From assembly GCA_964247055.1 (NCBI GenBank), contig OZ176058.1:3286001-3350000 (forward strand): a stretch of DNA of 64,000 bases, written 5' to 3'. Origin of the DNA: Paragordius varius. Lineage: Eukaryota; Nematomorpha. A program made the position numbers and the translations under genes. Every line of letters starts with the position of its first letter. The first letter of the stretch is position 1. Below are positions 12,456 through 24,958 of this stretch, in pieces. The notes below the pieces were generated by a model. The model worked only from the letters and a program-made list of their open reading frames with translations. It ran no database searches and was not told where the DNA came from.

Positions 12456-13177
12456 TATAGTAAATAAAATTATACAGGCAAAACTTAAAAATATAAAGAT
12501 ATATATTTTTATATGGACAACCCCATACTTTTTTAAACTTTAATTTTTTAATATATAACTCAATAAGGAATACAGATTAAAGTTTTAACAAAGAAAAGCA
12601 TAGGTATATCTTTAAAAAAAAATTTATCTTTTAGTTTTTACGGTTAGTCTGTATAATTTCAATTTTAATATATTAAATATATATAAATACAAAGTTTTTT
12701 AGATTTAGCTTAAATTGGAATAATGATTTTAGAAAATTGATAGAAATTTTAAAAACTGTAGAAACACATCATTTAAATTGAATATATAAATATATATTAC
12801 ATGTATATTTCCTCTTGGCCGTGCCTATGTTAAAATTATGCAACATACAATTAACAAATTTGAAATAAATTATTTACTTTCAAATTTTATTATATTTATG
12901 GTAAAAACTGAAATTATGCGGACAAAACTTAAAAATATGAAGACAAAATATTTTTTTCCAAAAGACAACCATACTTTCTAAAGCTTAAATTTTAAAAATA
13001 ACTAATTGTATTAAATAGGAAAGTTTGATATAGAAATATATATTAAATTCTATATTTTACAATTGGTACTAAATCGCTTATATGAGAAAAAATAAGGTTT
13101 TAAAAGGCATGGTTGTTTAGATAAAGATATTTCTTTAAATTTTTACATTTTGTCGGTATATTTCAATTTTTACTGTA
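12456..13177. mobile_element. Two family A copies (12456-12671 and 12897-13177)
   Basis: The first is diverged (TATAGTAAATAAAATTATAC start). The second runs from TATGGTAAAAACTGAAATTA to CAATTTTTACTGTA. The sequence between them is featureless. Confidence 0.75.
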
Positions 13178-13954
13178 AAAAGGAATAGTTGAGCAAATTA
13201 CAAAAATATCTTAAATATTTTTATGCGATAATAATTGATTTGAAAATTAAGGGGGCAAGATTTAGAGTGCTCTTATACAAACAATACAATAATAACTGAT
13301 ATTAAACAGACCAATAATACTATAAAGACAAATTCAAAAATTTTCTGTACTTTTTACAATTGATTTTATAATGATTGTTTTAGATTTTAAAATATGAAAT
13401 AAGATGAATATTGGTAACGAAATCATTTATATATTATTGTATTTAATAACTTTTAAACAAAAGTCAATTTTCAAAAAAGTATGGTTGTCTTTTGAAAGGT
13501 GTTCAAAACAAATGCCTTCACGGGCCGCATTGAAAAATACAACGAATGGCCATCAATAAATATCTGAATATAATTCAATTATATGGCACTGCAAAAATTG
13601 TAATAAACACGATATATCTACTGATTCTAATTCTTGTTTATAGCGTGAGCAAAATTTAAGATAAATTCAGTAATAACTACATATTTAAAAAAAGAAGTAT
13701 CCTCAATTATTTGAATCGAGTTATCTTTACGGTTCAGAAATGAAAGATAAAACTTAAAATATTTTAGGCATTGGTTTTCAGAAAAGGGCAACGTCCATTA
13801 AAAGGGCGTAGAAAAATCTGGGGCGGGGGGAATTTGAATTAGTAAATTTATGTTAATAAACATAATGTTTCCTATTATTTGATAAAAAAAAATTTTATAT
13901 CACAATTTAACAGTAGTGGGAAGCCTGTCATCATTTTTAGATTATAAAATTCAT

Positions 13955-14244
13955 TACAGTAAAAATTGAATTTATACGGACAAAAATATAAACACAAATA
14001 TTTTTATCTAAAAAACAACCATACTTTTTTTAAACCTTAGTGTTTCTTATCTAAAATATTTAAATACGCCTGGAATAAATAAAATTGATTGTGTTACAAA
14101 AATACATGTATAATACTATGGAAAATTTGAACAATGAGCAATAATTATAAAAGTTAAGATTTATAAAGTATGGGTGTCTTTTAGAAGAAAATTTTTGTCT
14201 TTATATTTATACGTTTTGTCCGTATAATTCCAATTTTTACTGTA
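13955..14244. mobile_element. Family A palindromic MITE
   Basis: TACAGTAAAAATTGAATTTA to TTCCAATTTTTACTGTA, 290 bp. Confidence 0.85.
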
Positions 14245-14250
14245 TATTAT

Positions 14251-14822
14251 AAAAAAATAGCGTTAAAAGGCTAAACGAAAGGAATGTAAAGAATTATGCA
14301 ATACATTCATACGTAATTCTATTTCTCGCTCTTGCCCATTTGCTTAAATACAAATAGACACTTTTAATTATTATTCGTCATTACTTTCATATACAGTCAT
14401 GTATCTTTTATTTTATCAAAATTTTTTTTTTTCGTTAAATGGATATAAATATTTGGTAAAGAATGGAAAAAACAAGATCTCTATTGTAAATCTTATACTT
14501 TTTTGATAAATATGATATTGTTAATACCATAGAACTCTTGTTTCAATTTAAAAAATATTTAAATCCATTTAACTAAATAAAATAAATTTTGATAAAATAA
14601 AGGAGACATGACTGTAGATTCATGCATATTGTATCTAATTTTATTTTATACTGGTTCTTTTTAAGTATTATAATATAAAAGAAAAAAATAGCGTTGAAAG
14701 GCTAAACGAAAGGAATGTAAAGAATTATGCAATACATTTATACTTATTTCTATTTCTTGCTCTTGCCCATTCGCTTTTATAATAATACACACTTTTAATT
14801 ATTAGTCATTACTTTCATATAA
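14251..14822. repeat. Direct duplication bracketing a family E element
   Basis: 14251-14391 and 14682-14822 are near-identical (AATAGCGTTxAAAGGCTAAA, AATTATGCAATACATT). Between them lies family E (14392-14616, TACAGTCATG...CATGACTGTA). Confidence 0.75.
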
Positions 14823-15136
14823 ATTAATTTACAATTGATTTAAACACTCTTCCCTTAAAAGTACAAGAGACATTAGGGTTGAAATATGATTAACTATAAA
14901 AAATCACTTTGCTAATCTTTTTCAAATCGACCTTTCCTCTTTGAATCATTTTAAATCAACTTATATATGTAAAACTGGATAACAACTTTGGTTGAATTAA
15001 AAAATACTAGAAACGAATCGAAGATGAAGATCTAGGTTACAAATTAACAAGATTTGTCAGTGATATGGAGAAAATATTTCATTTTTTCAGATACAAGGAT
15101 CTCATTGTTTTCTTGTTATAATAAATTTTGCTATTT

Positions 15137-15310
15137 TACAGTAGCGTCTGGAATAAAACAATATTAGTCAATAAAAGAGTAAAAAATTTTTTTTCGGAAA
15201 ACCATCCTAGTTGTAAATACACATATCTATAATTTCCCCTGTTTTTTTTTAAAAAAACATTTTTTTATTCTTCTATGGACTAATATTGTTTTACTCCATA
15301 CACTACTGTA
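15137..15310. mobile_element. Family F element, full length
   Basis: TACAGTAGCGTCTGGAATAA to the inverse TTACTCCATACACTACTGTA, 174 bp with T-rich centre. The clearest intact member of the family. Confidence 0.8.
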
Positions 15311-15713
15311 TCTTTGTTTTTTTTAAAAGGAGGAAGGGAGGCGGGGTGCAAGAATTTTTTTTCAATTTGGTGGGCCGTGAACAAAAAAAAGGTTGGGAAT
15401 CACTGCTTTAGTAATCTAAATGATATATTTTATAATTTTGCTCTTTCTTTGGTTTAAGTCCCATTTTTGGCGTAAATTTTTTTGGAGGACCGCGTGTTAT
15501 ACACTTCTTTAATTAGGGAAAAACAGAAGCTACACTGATAATACAAACATTGATGCAAATCATTTTTGATGGATATCGGACATAAAAACAGTTGAATTAA
15601 AAACTAATGATTTAGATTAAATACTTTTGGATAAAATTAAATAATGCTATAGATTGGATTTTATGGCGAACTAAAGAGTGATATAATAATCACCGGTTTT
15701 ATTTTAAAATATA

Positions 15714-16759
15714 TACCATTTGCACTTCAAGAGTGTCCTTGAATACTTCAAGTCCGTTCTTGAACATTTCAAGGTTCTTGAACACTTCAAATTGGTCCTT
15801 GAACTTTTCAAATTGGTCTTTATAATCCAAGTTGGGCCTTCAACACTTCAAGAGTGTTCTTGAAAACTTTAAGCCCGTTCTTGTACTGTTCAAGTTGATT
15901 TTTGAATACAAACTCGTCTTGAAACATTTCAAGTTGGTCCTTCAACACTAGTTGGTGTCCTTAAACATTCAAATTGGTCCTAAAAAATTTTAAGTTTGGA
16001 TTTAGCCATAATTTTTGCATATACTTTATTATCTTTTAACCTAATTTTCTTGATTCTTTATATATTTATTATCATAAAAATTAAATTTATTCAAAAACCA
16101 CTTTTTTGTTTCTAACTAATTTTTTTCCAATTTTACAAAATTATTAATTTTAAATTTTTTTTAATAAAAAATTGGAAATAATAACCTCATATATCTTTTA
16201 ATTATGTGTTATAATCTTATAAACAACTGAAATAATTATAAAAAAATTTTTTTTGATTTCTGAATGATTAAAATTTGATATTGATTTAACAGTAAAAATT
16301 CAAATATACGGATGAAACGTATTAATATAAAGACAAATATTTTTATCTAAAATACAACAATACTTTTTAAAAGCTTATTTTTTCTCATATAAGCTATTAA
16401 TTCAATTGTAAAATAAAAAATTGATTGTCTTAGTAATATATATCACTAATTCAGGCTTTGCCATTTAAAACAATGAATTATATTAAAACAAATTATGATT
16501 TAAAAAGTATGGTTGTATTTTAGAATAAAATATTTGTCTTTATATTTTTCCGTTTTCTCCGTATAATTTCAGTTTTTACTGTATGTTTGAAATATAAAAT
16601 AGGTTAAAATGATAAAATAGATGAATAATATTTGATTTGATCGGTAAAAATTAAAAACAAAACGGAAAATTCACAGAACCGACTTGAAATGTTTAAGGAC
16701 CAATTAAAAGTGTTAAGGACCGTGATGTGATTAAGGAGACTTTTGAAGTGCGAATGGTA
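15714..16759. mobile_element. Family G foldback element with nested family A
   Basis: TACCATTTGCACTTCAAGAG to GAAGTGCGAATGGTA. The left arm carries about 13 imperfect 21-bp units (core TTGAACACTTCAAATTGGTC); the right arm is short. A complete family A (16288-16583) is inserted in its interior. Confidence 0.75.
16288..16583. mobile_element. Family A MITE nested in family G
   Basis: AACAGTAAAAATTCAAATAT to TTTCAGTTTTTACTGTA, younger than the surrounding element. Confidence 0.8.
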
Positions 16760-16799
16760 TATCAACTTTTTTTCCGACCAAATGCAATATTTTTATAAC

Positions 16800-17184
16800 T
16801 CAACACTTTTTAGTTGTTTTTGCTTAAAAAATGATGCGTTTATAAAAAAAATGTTACATTACTAAAAAATGGTATAACAAATCAATAAAACACCACCCAA
16901 ATATTGAACCATATAAAAAGCTATACTTTTTCAGTCAAGAGCAACATTTTTTCAAACAAAAGCAACTGAAAACAGGTGTTGAGGTTAGGATAAAAAAATG
17001 TTCTTTTGACTGAAAAATGGTATACCAATACCATTCTATAGTTGAAAGCAAGACTTTTTTAATTATATGCAACATTTTATAAGCAAATAAAACATTTTTC
17101 AAGAGGCAACATTTTTTCATCTAAACGGAACTAAATATTTTGTGTTTGGATGATAAATGTTTAGCATTTGTTTAAAAAATGGTA
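16800..17184. repeat. Family I cluster (three small TACCATTT elements)
   Basis: Repeated inverted tips ACTxAAAAAATGGTATA and TATACTTTTTCAGTCAA, with units of about 21 bp around GCAACATTTTTTCAAACAAA. One clean palindrome lies at 16923-17022. A related copy is at 55610. Confidence 0.6.
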
Positions 17185-17264
17185 TAATATGAAAAGTTTG
17201 CTACCAAAAGGGAGTTAATCAATCCATTGATTTTTTCTAAACATATATATCAGTTTTTTGGTGT

Positions 17265-17525
17265 TTAAAGTAAAAATTCAATTAAACAGGCAAAACAAAA
17301 ATAAAAGACAAACATATTTTATAAAATATACCCTATACCTTTAACCTTGATATTTGTATTAAAAAACTCAAAAAGATATTTCGAACTATACAAATGAGTG
17401 TATTATTAAGTTGGTCTCATCATTTACAACATAAAAAGATGACGTATATTTAAATACTTTAAGAAACACTGTATAACTTAAAACAAAAAAATTGTCTTTA
17501 GGTTTTTACGTTTTGTTTATATAAA
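17265..17525. mobile_element. Family A MITE, diverged
   Basis: TAAAGTAAAAATTCAATTAA to TTTTTACGTTTTGTTTATAT. Confidence 0.75.
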
Positions 17526-18778
17526 TGAATAAATATATTATAAAAAAGTGATATTAAAATTAAAATAGTTTAAAGAGCTTAACAGGCGTCCCTCCAGGAC
17601 TTTATGTGCGGACTACGAAAAATTTGGAAATTCATAATTTGCAAAAATATTCTTACAATTTTTTTAAAATTACATTACCTGACCAATCTGTTAAATAAGT
17701 CTTATCAATTGGCAAGAACCAGAAAAATTGTCATATCGTAATTGAATAAAGTATTGTTTAAAATCTAATAAGATTCCCAATATATATATCTCATTAAAAA
17801 ATACCATTTAAAATTGACATTACCCTCAAACATCATATATCCTTAAACATTTATATTTGATACTTAAAGATTTCAATATTTTAAAAATACATTTTCCAGG
17901 GTAAGCTATATAGAATAAAATGTTCTTTTGCATTTTTTATAATTCAAAAAATTTTTCATTATAAAATAATATTTTTTGGATATAAATGCTGTTTAAAAAA
18001 ACTTATAAATACATTTTATTTAATAAATACCAACAAAATGAATTCCATTCAATAAAAACGATTGCTGGCAAGAACGTTTAGCCTGAGTAGGATGTCACCA
18101 TTTATAAAATGCAAGAGTATATAAATTTTTTTTGACTTTAAAATTGGTTCAAGTTATAAGAATTCATATATTTTATAATGATAGTCTCGGTATAAGGACA
18201 AAAACTTTAGTTGACCATTAAGTGTGTTTTAGCCCAATTTCTTTAACTAAACCCTATAATTCTGTAATATAAGCCATCAAATATCTTTGAAATAAATCAT
18301 TAATCAAACCCGTACGGATTTAAGAGGCTTTAAAATTCAATTGCCTCAGCAGGCTCCACCCTCTATCACGCGCATAGCCTATATACAAACAGTTTTTAGT
18401 TATTATGGAAAAAAATTAATTTGTATTTTATGGCGTTATATCTAAACATTTACCTGGCAAAATTTTTTTATAATTTTAAACGTAACCGTTTATCCCACCG
18501 AAATAATAATTTAAGGTTACCAAAATATTATTTTTGTTAAATTCAAATAAAAATAATTGCATAGTAAAAATTTACAATGTTATCACATATTTATATCTTT
18601 ATAAAAAACATATATGAATCATAACATATTGGTAGAGTTTAACAATGTATATGTTCACATTTCACAATGATGATATCAATAAATGCTAAACTGCCAAAAT
18701 TTCACATGTTAAACTTCCCTCACATTAGACTCAAAACAAGTGATCATAATATGGAACGGTGTATGAGATTAGAGATAA
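17526..18778. other. Intergenic, mostly unassigned
   Basis: No gene that I can support. 17580-17700 resembles the hAT-like fragments elsewhere (GxGCGGACTACGAAAAATTTGG). A GC-richer patch at 18318-18400 (CTCAGCAGGCTCCACCCTC) is open on the + strand but has no context. The rest is p66 3' flank. Confidence 0.5.
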
Positions 18779-21700
18779 TTATTGATTATTATTTGTGGTC
18801 GTAGTGCTGTTTGTGGCTTGGTGTGGGGAAGGGATAAAAGGCGGTAGAGACGAGCCTACGCCACTACTGTTTCTCGCCCCTGGGGCACACAATGATGCCA
18901 TCATTGCACGACCCATGGCCGAGGAAAGGAATTTCAAGGCCCGTTCTCGATCGCCTTTATTTAGGCTTTTGAGGTATGCTATCATTTCGCTCGGATGAGG
19001 TAAAAAGTTTGGTGGTGTTGCTGCAGCTACATTGTTTATATCGGTTGGCGCGGCTTGATAATTGAGATTGCGGTCATTATCAGCATGAATATTATCGCTT
19101 GGGGAAGTTTTATTCGGGAAGTAAGGATTATTAAAAAAATTTCCAAATTGTGGTGGCAACATGGATGCGTTGCCCAACATTGCAGAAGAAATGTGAGAAG
19201 CTGGATTATTATTTGATTTGGCTCCTCCGACTTTAGTAAACATAATTTCCTGTAGTTTTTGAGCGGCGGCATAATTTATATCAAATAAACTATTTGGAGT
19301 TCCTTTAATATCATTATTATTACTATATATGTTGTTGTGCATATCAGCTTTGAATAAAGATGAATTTGCAGGGGAACTTGTAATGTGATTATCATTATTG
19401 CGACCGGAGGAAGAGCGTTGATGCGACTTTGATTGAGAATGAGCAGGGGCGACATCCAAATTATTATTGTAATGTATTGTGGCAAGATTATTTTTTTCTT
19501 GTTTTGACTTTTTTTGTTGCTGGGGTGGCGTAAAAACTGATGTTTCAGGCAACATTTGATTGTTGGAAGAGGGTGTGGTGGTAGTTTTTGCCGAATTAAG
19601 CGATGATCGTTGCTGAGCCATATTAAGCAACTTTTGTTGTTGAGCAAATATGAGACTTTCGATTTCCTGCTCCTGTTGAAGAGCTTGGACAAAAGCCGAT
19701 TTAAGACGGGCAGTATGTTCGGCTTTAAGAGCTCGCTTCTGATTAGTCGTAGCACAAGTTTCACAAATGACAGCAATAGGAGGAACTTTAGTGTTCAATG
19801 AAACTTTTGCGACAGAAGAGTTTTCAAGAGTGGTTTTAGAGCTATTGTCCACAGAGGAAGTAATGACCGTAGGATCCATATTATCATCTATAACAATATT
19901 ACCAACTTCAGTTTGAGTTGTTTGTTCGCTCTTAATTTCCTCTTTGCCAACCGGGTGTTCTTGTTTTAAATTATCTTCATTTATATTCGTTGCAGAATTA
20001 TCAGCAATATGCACTTGCCAAATAGGTGAAAAATCTGTCCCACATTGTTCACATGTATTAGGCCGACCCCTGAATAAACGCGTAAGAGATTCCCTGCGTC
20101 CGGAAACAAGAATGGCCAAAATTTTAAGATTGGCTTCGATAGCGGGATCCAATGTGTTAGATGAAATTGCAGCACTTTGTGATTTCTTGGAATTGGTTGA
20201 CGCGGAAATGGATTGTACTAGCCGTTTTTGCAAAACGCTCAAGAGTGAAATGATCGTATCTTCCAATCCGTACAACAAAGAAAATGTGATATAATTAGCC
20301 CCACAAGGGATAAAATGGAGACGAGGAGGTGGTGGTTTGGGAGGCGGGATCTGTAACAACGTTTTTTCCAATTGTTTTCGTAACGCTAATTTAGCCGCAG
20401 CTTGTTGCTGTTTAAGGGCATGTGCCGTCATTTCAACTGCGTTTGGACTCATTTGCGGATCAGAGGAATTTTTATTGTCCACCAAATTCGTACCATCTAC
20501 ATCAGTTGCCACATTATTGGATTCGTCATTGAAACGTGGTACGAAACTTTTGGGGGAGGATGCGTTTACATGGGGTTGTTTTCTATCATCCCAACGGCCG
20601 TCATGGGACGACGCATTAGCTAATGACGATTGAGACTTATCTCCAATATAGTTATTATGGTTAAGTGCATTTTTACCAATATTCTCGTTCAGCGTTGAGG
20701 ATGAATCAATATTGCGAAATAGATTAACATTATTATTATTATTGGCTATACCATTATAATCAGGTTGTGTAAAAGCTTTTTTATTCCCTATATTCGTTTC
20801 CGTAAGCGATGAATGCTGATTTCTTGGAGCCAAATCATTCAAACCATTATAGTTAGAGGTGTTGGCCAGAGCAGGGTTGTTGTTGGTATTCATACTTTCC
20901 TTCATAACGTGCATTTGATGCATCATAAGTGTTGTAGCCGCATTTTTAAGATCGGTAGCGCCCAACGACAGTTGATCATTCGCACCATTCAAGGGGAAAT
21001 TAAGTCCCAATTTAGTGAATTGATTGGAGATTCGTAAAGCTGCCTCCCGGTTAGCAGCATTGGGGCATTTGGTAAAATTTGGATTAGGAGTGATATCATA
21101 ATTTTCTTTGTTGTTGTCATCAGCTGTTTTATAGGCACTGGACTCAGCAGCAGCTGATTGTTGTTGAAGAATCGAGGTAAGTTCTGTCAAATAGATTGGG
21201 ACAAGGAACTGAGGTATTTTGGCTTGGAGACAGGCCAACCGTATAGACTTGAGTAAACAAAGTTTAGCTTCTTCCTGACGCAGTTTTAGGCAAGCTTGTG
21301 TAACCAATTCAGACAACACCTCCGGTTTTATGGATTGAAGCAATTTTGTCCTCGCATCTGTCATATTGGTACTGTTAGTGTTAATATTCATCTCAGCGGG
21401 TGTGGATTGCTGCGGTTGTTGACAAAGTCTTTTAGCTGCAAATAGTGAAGAGTTAGGACAACCTGTTGTTGCCATGTCTTGATGCGCAACGCCACCAAAG
21501 GCCGAATCCCTGAGCGCTTGCTTAAACAGCTGATCTTCGTTCAAATCTTTGCGTTTGGTTGCTGCAACACGTTTGGAATAACGTTTAGTAGTTGTGGTTG
21601 AAACAGGCATCGTGGTTGCCATGGAAACGGCGGCATCAGTTGTCACCATATGTTGGTCCATCATTTCCACTTCTTCGGTTGAAACATTTGTTAGTTGTTG

Positions 21701-24700
21701 CTGCTGAGTGTCCAGCACGTGGTTAGTGGTACAAGTTTGAGATATAGCAGAGTTGTCCGGGGATCTAACACGGTAAATATGGGGATATATTTTTTTATTT
21801 GTCAAAGAATTTGTACTTTAATCAATTGTTATATTCACCAAAATAAATTCTACAGGGCGCTGAAAAATATTTTCTTGTCTCAAAGGCCCTCTAATATAAA
21901 TTAATATTTTAAATGGCTGTTTGACACGTTTGCAGAAATTTATTTTTCAGAGTCCATAAAATATTTTCAGGGCTATGAAAAGTACATCTTGTGGCGGGGT
22001 TTGAGAATTTTTGCATAAAATATGAGAATTTAACGTAATAATAATTTTGAAAAGAGTTAGCATTTTCGTTCAATAGTAATTTACCGAATATTTACACCAA
22101 AATAAAAAATATTTATTCTATATCAGTGAAAACGAAAAACTAAAAGATAAATTTCTAATAAAATTATATTTCAAAATTCAATTCTGTTTAGGCTTGGTCA
22201 TTTAAGATAAATATGTGTGTTTTTATGGTAATAACCCTTAAAAGGTAAATCGTAAAAAGATTTCTCTGCGAATGCTCAATCTTAAAAAAATATTAAAATA
22301 TATCACAAAAAGCAAATTATATATTGAACTATAATTAACAAGTCAAAAAAATTTGGACCTTGCAAAACTCAGCTGGTTTTCTTAAGATAAAAGCGAAATA
22401 GCCGATATTGCGTGATAAAAATTTATAAATAAAGTAGTTATGTTAAAAATAAATAAAAATCTAAATTTCTAAATTCTCCTTAAATTGTTATGGTCTCAAA
22501 ATTCAAAATTCATTGGCCTATAATTTTTTTGTGGAGTATCATCAATTAACAAACCCTTTTAGAATACATTTCCCTCTGGTTCGCAGTAAAAAACGTGTTT
22601 AAACTAAATAGTAAAGGTTCAATATTTTCGATGCATTCGGTTCCAAATATATCTTTGTTGAAAAAGATAAGTAAACAAACAAATTAATAACAAAAAATAT
22701 TCGGGATATTTTTCTTTGGATAAAATAAAAATTTCATAACAACATGTTTGAGACAATTCAAAATTAAAATTACTATCATACGTATTTTTGAGCTGTTAAA
22801 ATCCGCTTCCCGTTCCAATACTTGATTTATTTTTACCTATAATTTGAATTTTTAAGCTCAAAAATACGATAAAAAAAGCATAGTTAACTTTACGAGCTCA
22901 AAATTTTACAGCAAAGTGCGCTTTTTAAAATTGTTGACGCCATATCGCCATCTTTTAATCAATTTAGCCCATTTTTGCAGAGTCATCCACAAATGTATGA
23001 CGGATGGATGATCCCATTTATGATAAATTATTTTATTTTAAAAATTTTCAAAAAACCTATATTACAAAACCAAGAATATCATGAGTCCTTATAAAACTGG
23101 TATACAATTATACGTAAAATAAATCAAAATAAAGATTGGCTCTATAAATACATTATATTTCAAATTGCACTTAACTATGGAATAAAATTTAAATTATTTG
23201 GAATTTCAGCATCGTTAACTTTTTAGAAGTATTTAGTAACCAATTTTTAAATCTTTCATTAGATTTTGCTTAATAAGGTCAAATTCATATTTGTATTACG
23301 TAACTATTATATGTGTTCGATAGATAATGACGAGGATATGGAAATATTAAAATTAACAAAATTTCATAAAAGTAATGTATGTGTGTAAACAAAAAGGAAA
23401 CAAATATTATATAAAACAAACAATAAACATGCTTACATGTGATTAGGCAGCTGCGCGTTGTCCCCGGCAACACGATTGACGTCACAAGGAAAACTTGTTT
23501 CAATTGTATTTTCATCTCCCATTTTTAATTATGTCTCCAAGTGTTTTTTGTGTGGATTTAATATTAAATCTGACAATATAATAATTCAGTCATTTAGGGT
23601 TTGTAATTTTTTTAAAATGGCCGTTAAATTAAACCGTCTGCGATTTGATGTTAAAACAAAATGGCGGACAAAAGTTTTGTGTAAGGTTATTTTTTAAATT
23701 TTATACGTATTTAATTTTTTTAAATTCAGCAGGCTTAATATTTATTTTTACGGTATTTCTGCTTATTTTTGTTAATACGCTATGGTTTACAATGTAATAT
23801 AGTTCAGATAGGGATTCATTATACATATACATATATGAATATATAATATGTTTATAATCTTGTTAAAATCAATAATTTACGGAAAATAAATTTGATCAAT
23901 CAATAAATTTAGTGTTGGATAAATTTTCAACAAAAATTCATAAATCTACGGTTACTATATATGCGTTATGTGCAAACCCATAAAATATTATGCAAAAGTT
24001 TATACCTTCTTTAAATGAATATTGCCTTGGTTTTGTAGGGTCAATACGAACGGTTGAAACGCATTTCGTATCTGTGAATAATAAAAAAATAAAAATCAGT
24101 ATCACATTAGCCATGCTTTATATTCTTAAATCGAAAGAATATTTTTGAAATAAATTTAAGACAATATTAGAAAGTTTTGAAAAGTTTTAAATGTGTATAT
24201 TTAAATCACATACCTTAATTACGAATAACTATATGGAAAAAAGAAAAGTACATACATAGATGATGGAGCAAACACACATCACACAAGAAAACTTAAAAAG
24301 GTAAAAATAAAAAAATGATATTTATCATTTTATTTTGTGGAAGAGAAAGACTGTAACCATATTGATAAAACGATCTAATAATAAACAAGTGTCGTTACTA
24401 TGGCAACGAATATTTAGCACACTCAAATAAAATGACACTAAACGATTAGGAAAACTCACGTGATTTCCGTTATTACATTGCCATATAAGGCAGACGATAT
24501 CAAATATTTAAAAATAGGCATAAATTGGTCGTAAAACTGAGTTTTAATACTATAAATTTAACATAATAGATATTAACAGTAAACATCAATGAAATTGACC
24601 ATTTAATTATAATGAATTTATATATATAGATATATTTACTAATAATATGCTTAAAAAACTTTTACCGTTGTAATATGAATATTAAGAATAGTTTTAGTGT

Positions 24701-24958
24701 GACGAACAATATATGTGATATGTGTGTGTATATATGTATATATATTTTAGAATGATTGTGGAAAAATTACGTAGCAGAAAAAAAGAACAAATAATAAATA
24801 TAAAAAATCAAAAAAATGTTAAAATGAATGTAAATAAAAATAAAATTGTTTACTTGTGTTTCCTCCACCACTCACTTCAAAATTAGATTATTGTTTACGA
24901 TTAAAATGGCGTTGGGGTCACTCCGTGCCCCTTTTGAGCGCGTGTCTGGTGTGCCCAT
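18779..24958 (-). CDS. Transcriptional repressor p66 / GATAD2 (NuRD subunit), 2 exons, about 1022 aa
   Basis: Exon 1 is 24876-24958 and exon 2 is 18779-21764; they join in phase 2 through a GTGAGT donor. p66 bridges MBD2/3 and CHD4 in the nuclear NuRD repressor complex. Visible: N-terminal TRSKGARSDPN, like the TRSQKRALERDP start of human GATAD2A; CR1 coiled coil with LRQEEAKLCLLKSIR near residues 184-200; QQAAAKLALRKQLEKTLLQI plus PPPKPPPPRLHFIP near 480-515, almost identical to GATAD2; and the CR2 GATA-type finger, with Cys 599, 602, 695 and 698, followed by TTNQKRALKAEHTARLKSAF and VQALQQEQEIE. The loop between the two Cys pairs is 92 residues instead of about 17. The linkers are Asn/Ser/Gln-rich. 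Exon 2 is open for a further 41 nt upstream of the acceptor without an ATG; if exon 1 is wrong, translation could start at the MMDQHMV methionines. The family call is secure; exon 1 is likely but unproven. Confidence 0.9.
21806..23456. other. p66 intron, left part, no element recognised
   Basis: AT-rich. A short inverted repeat occurs at 22781-22873 (TACGTATTTTTGAGCT facing AGCTCAAAAATACG), and GCCGATATTGCGTGATAAAA at 22402 is shared with the inverted arms at 42186 and 44075. Confidence 0.5.
23457..23484. promoter_or_regulatory. X-box-like motif plus palindromic CRE
   Basis: GTTGTCCCCGGCAAC (23457-23471) resembles an RFX X-box. It is followed six bases later by a perfect TGACGTCA (23477-23484), in a GC-richer island inside the p66 intron. 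This may be an internal or bidirectional promoter. A donor-like GTAAGC follows on the - strand and a good Kozak ATG (23617) lies on the + strand, but no gene can be traced from either. Confidence 0.4.
24394..24407. promoter_or_regulatory. RFX X-box consensus
   Basis: GTTACTATGGCAAC is a near-perfect 14-mer of the X-box (GTTRCYATRGYAAC), the binding site of RFX factors that control ciliary genes in animals. It lies in the p66 intron, about 470 bp downstream of exon 1. Confidence 0.5.

Noticed and set aside
18318-18420. GC-richer + strand open stretch (FKIQLPQQAPPSITRIAYIQ)
   Set aside because: No splice context, no recognisable family, and a local inverted repeat (TGCCTCAGCAGGC) explains the composition.
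19036-21904. Several open frames on both strands within the p66 exon
   Set aside because: Shadows of the p66 coding frame, whose conserved CR1 and CR2 regions fix the true strand and frame.
24006-24071. Possible - strand exon between TTCACAG and GTATAAAC in the p66 intron
   Set aside because: Its open frames do not match the phase needed between p66 exons 1 and 2; a chance match or a non-coding exon is as likely.
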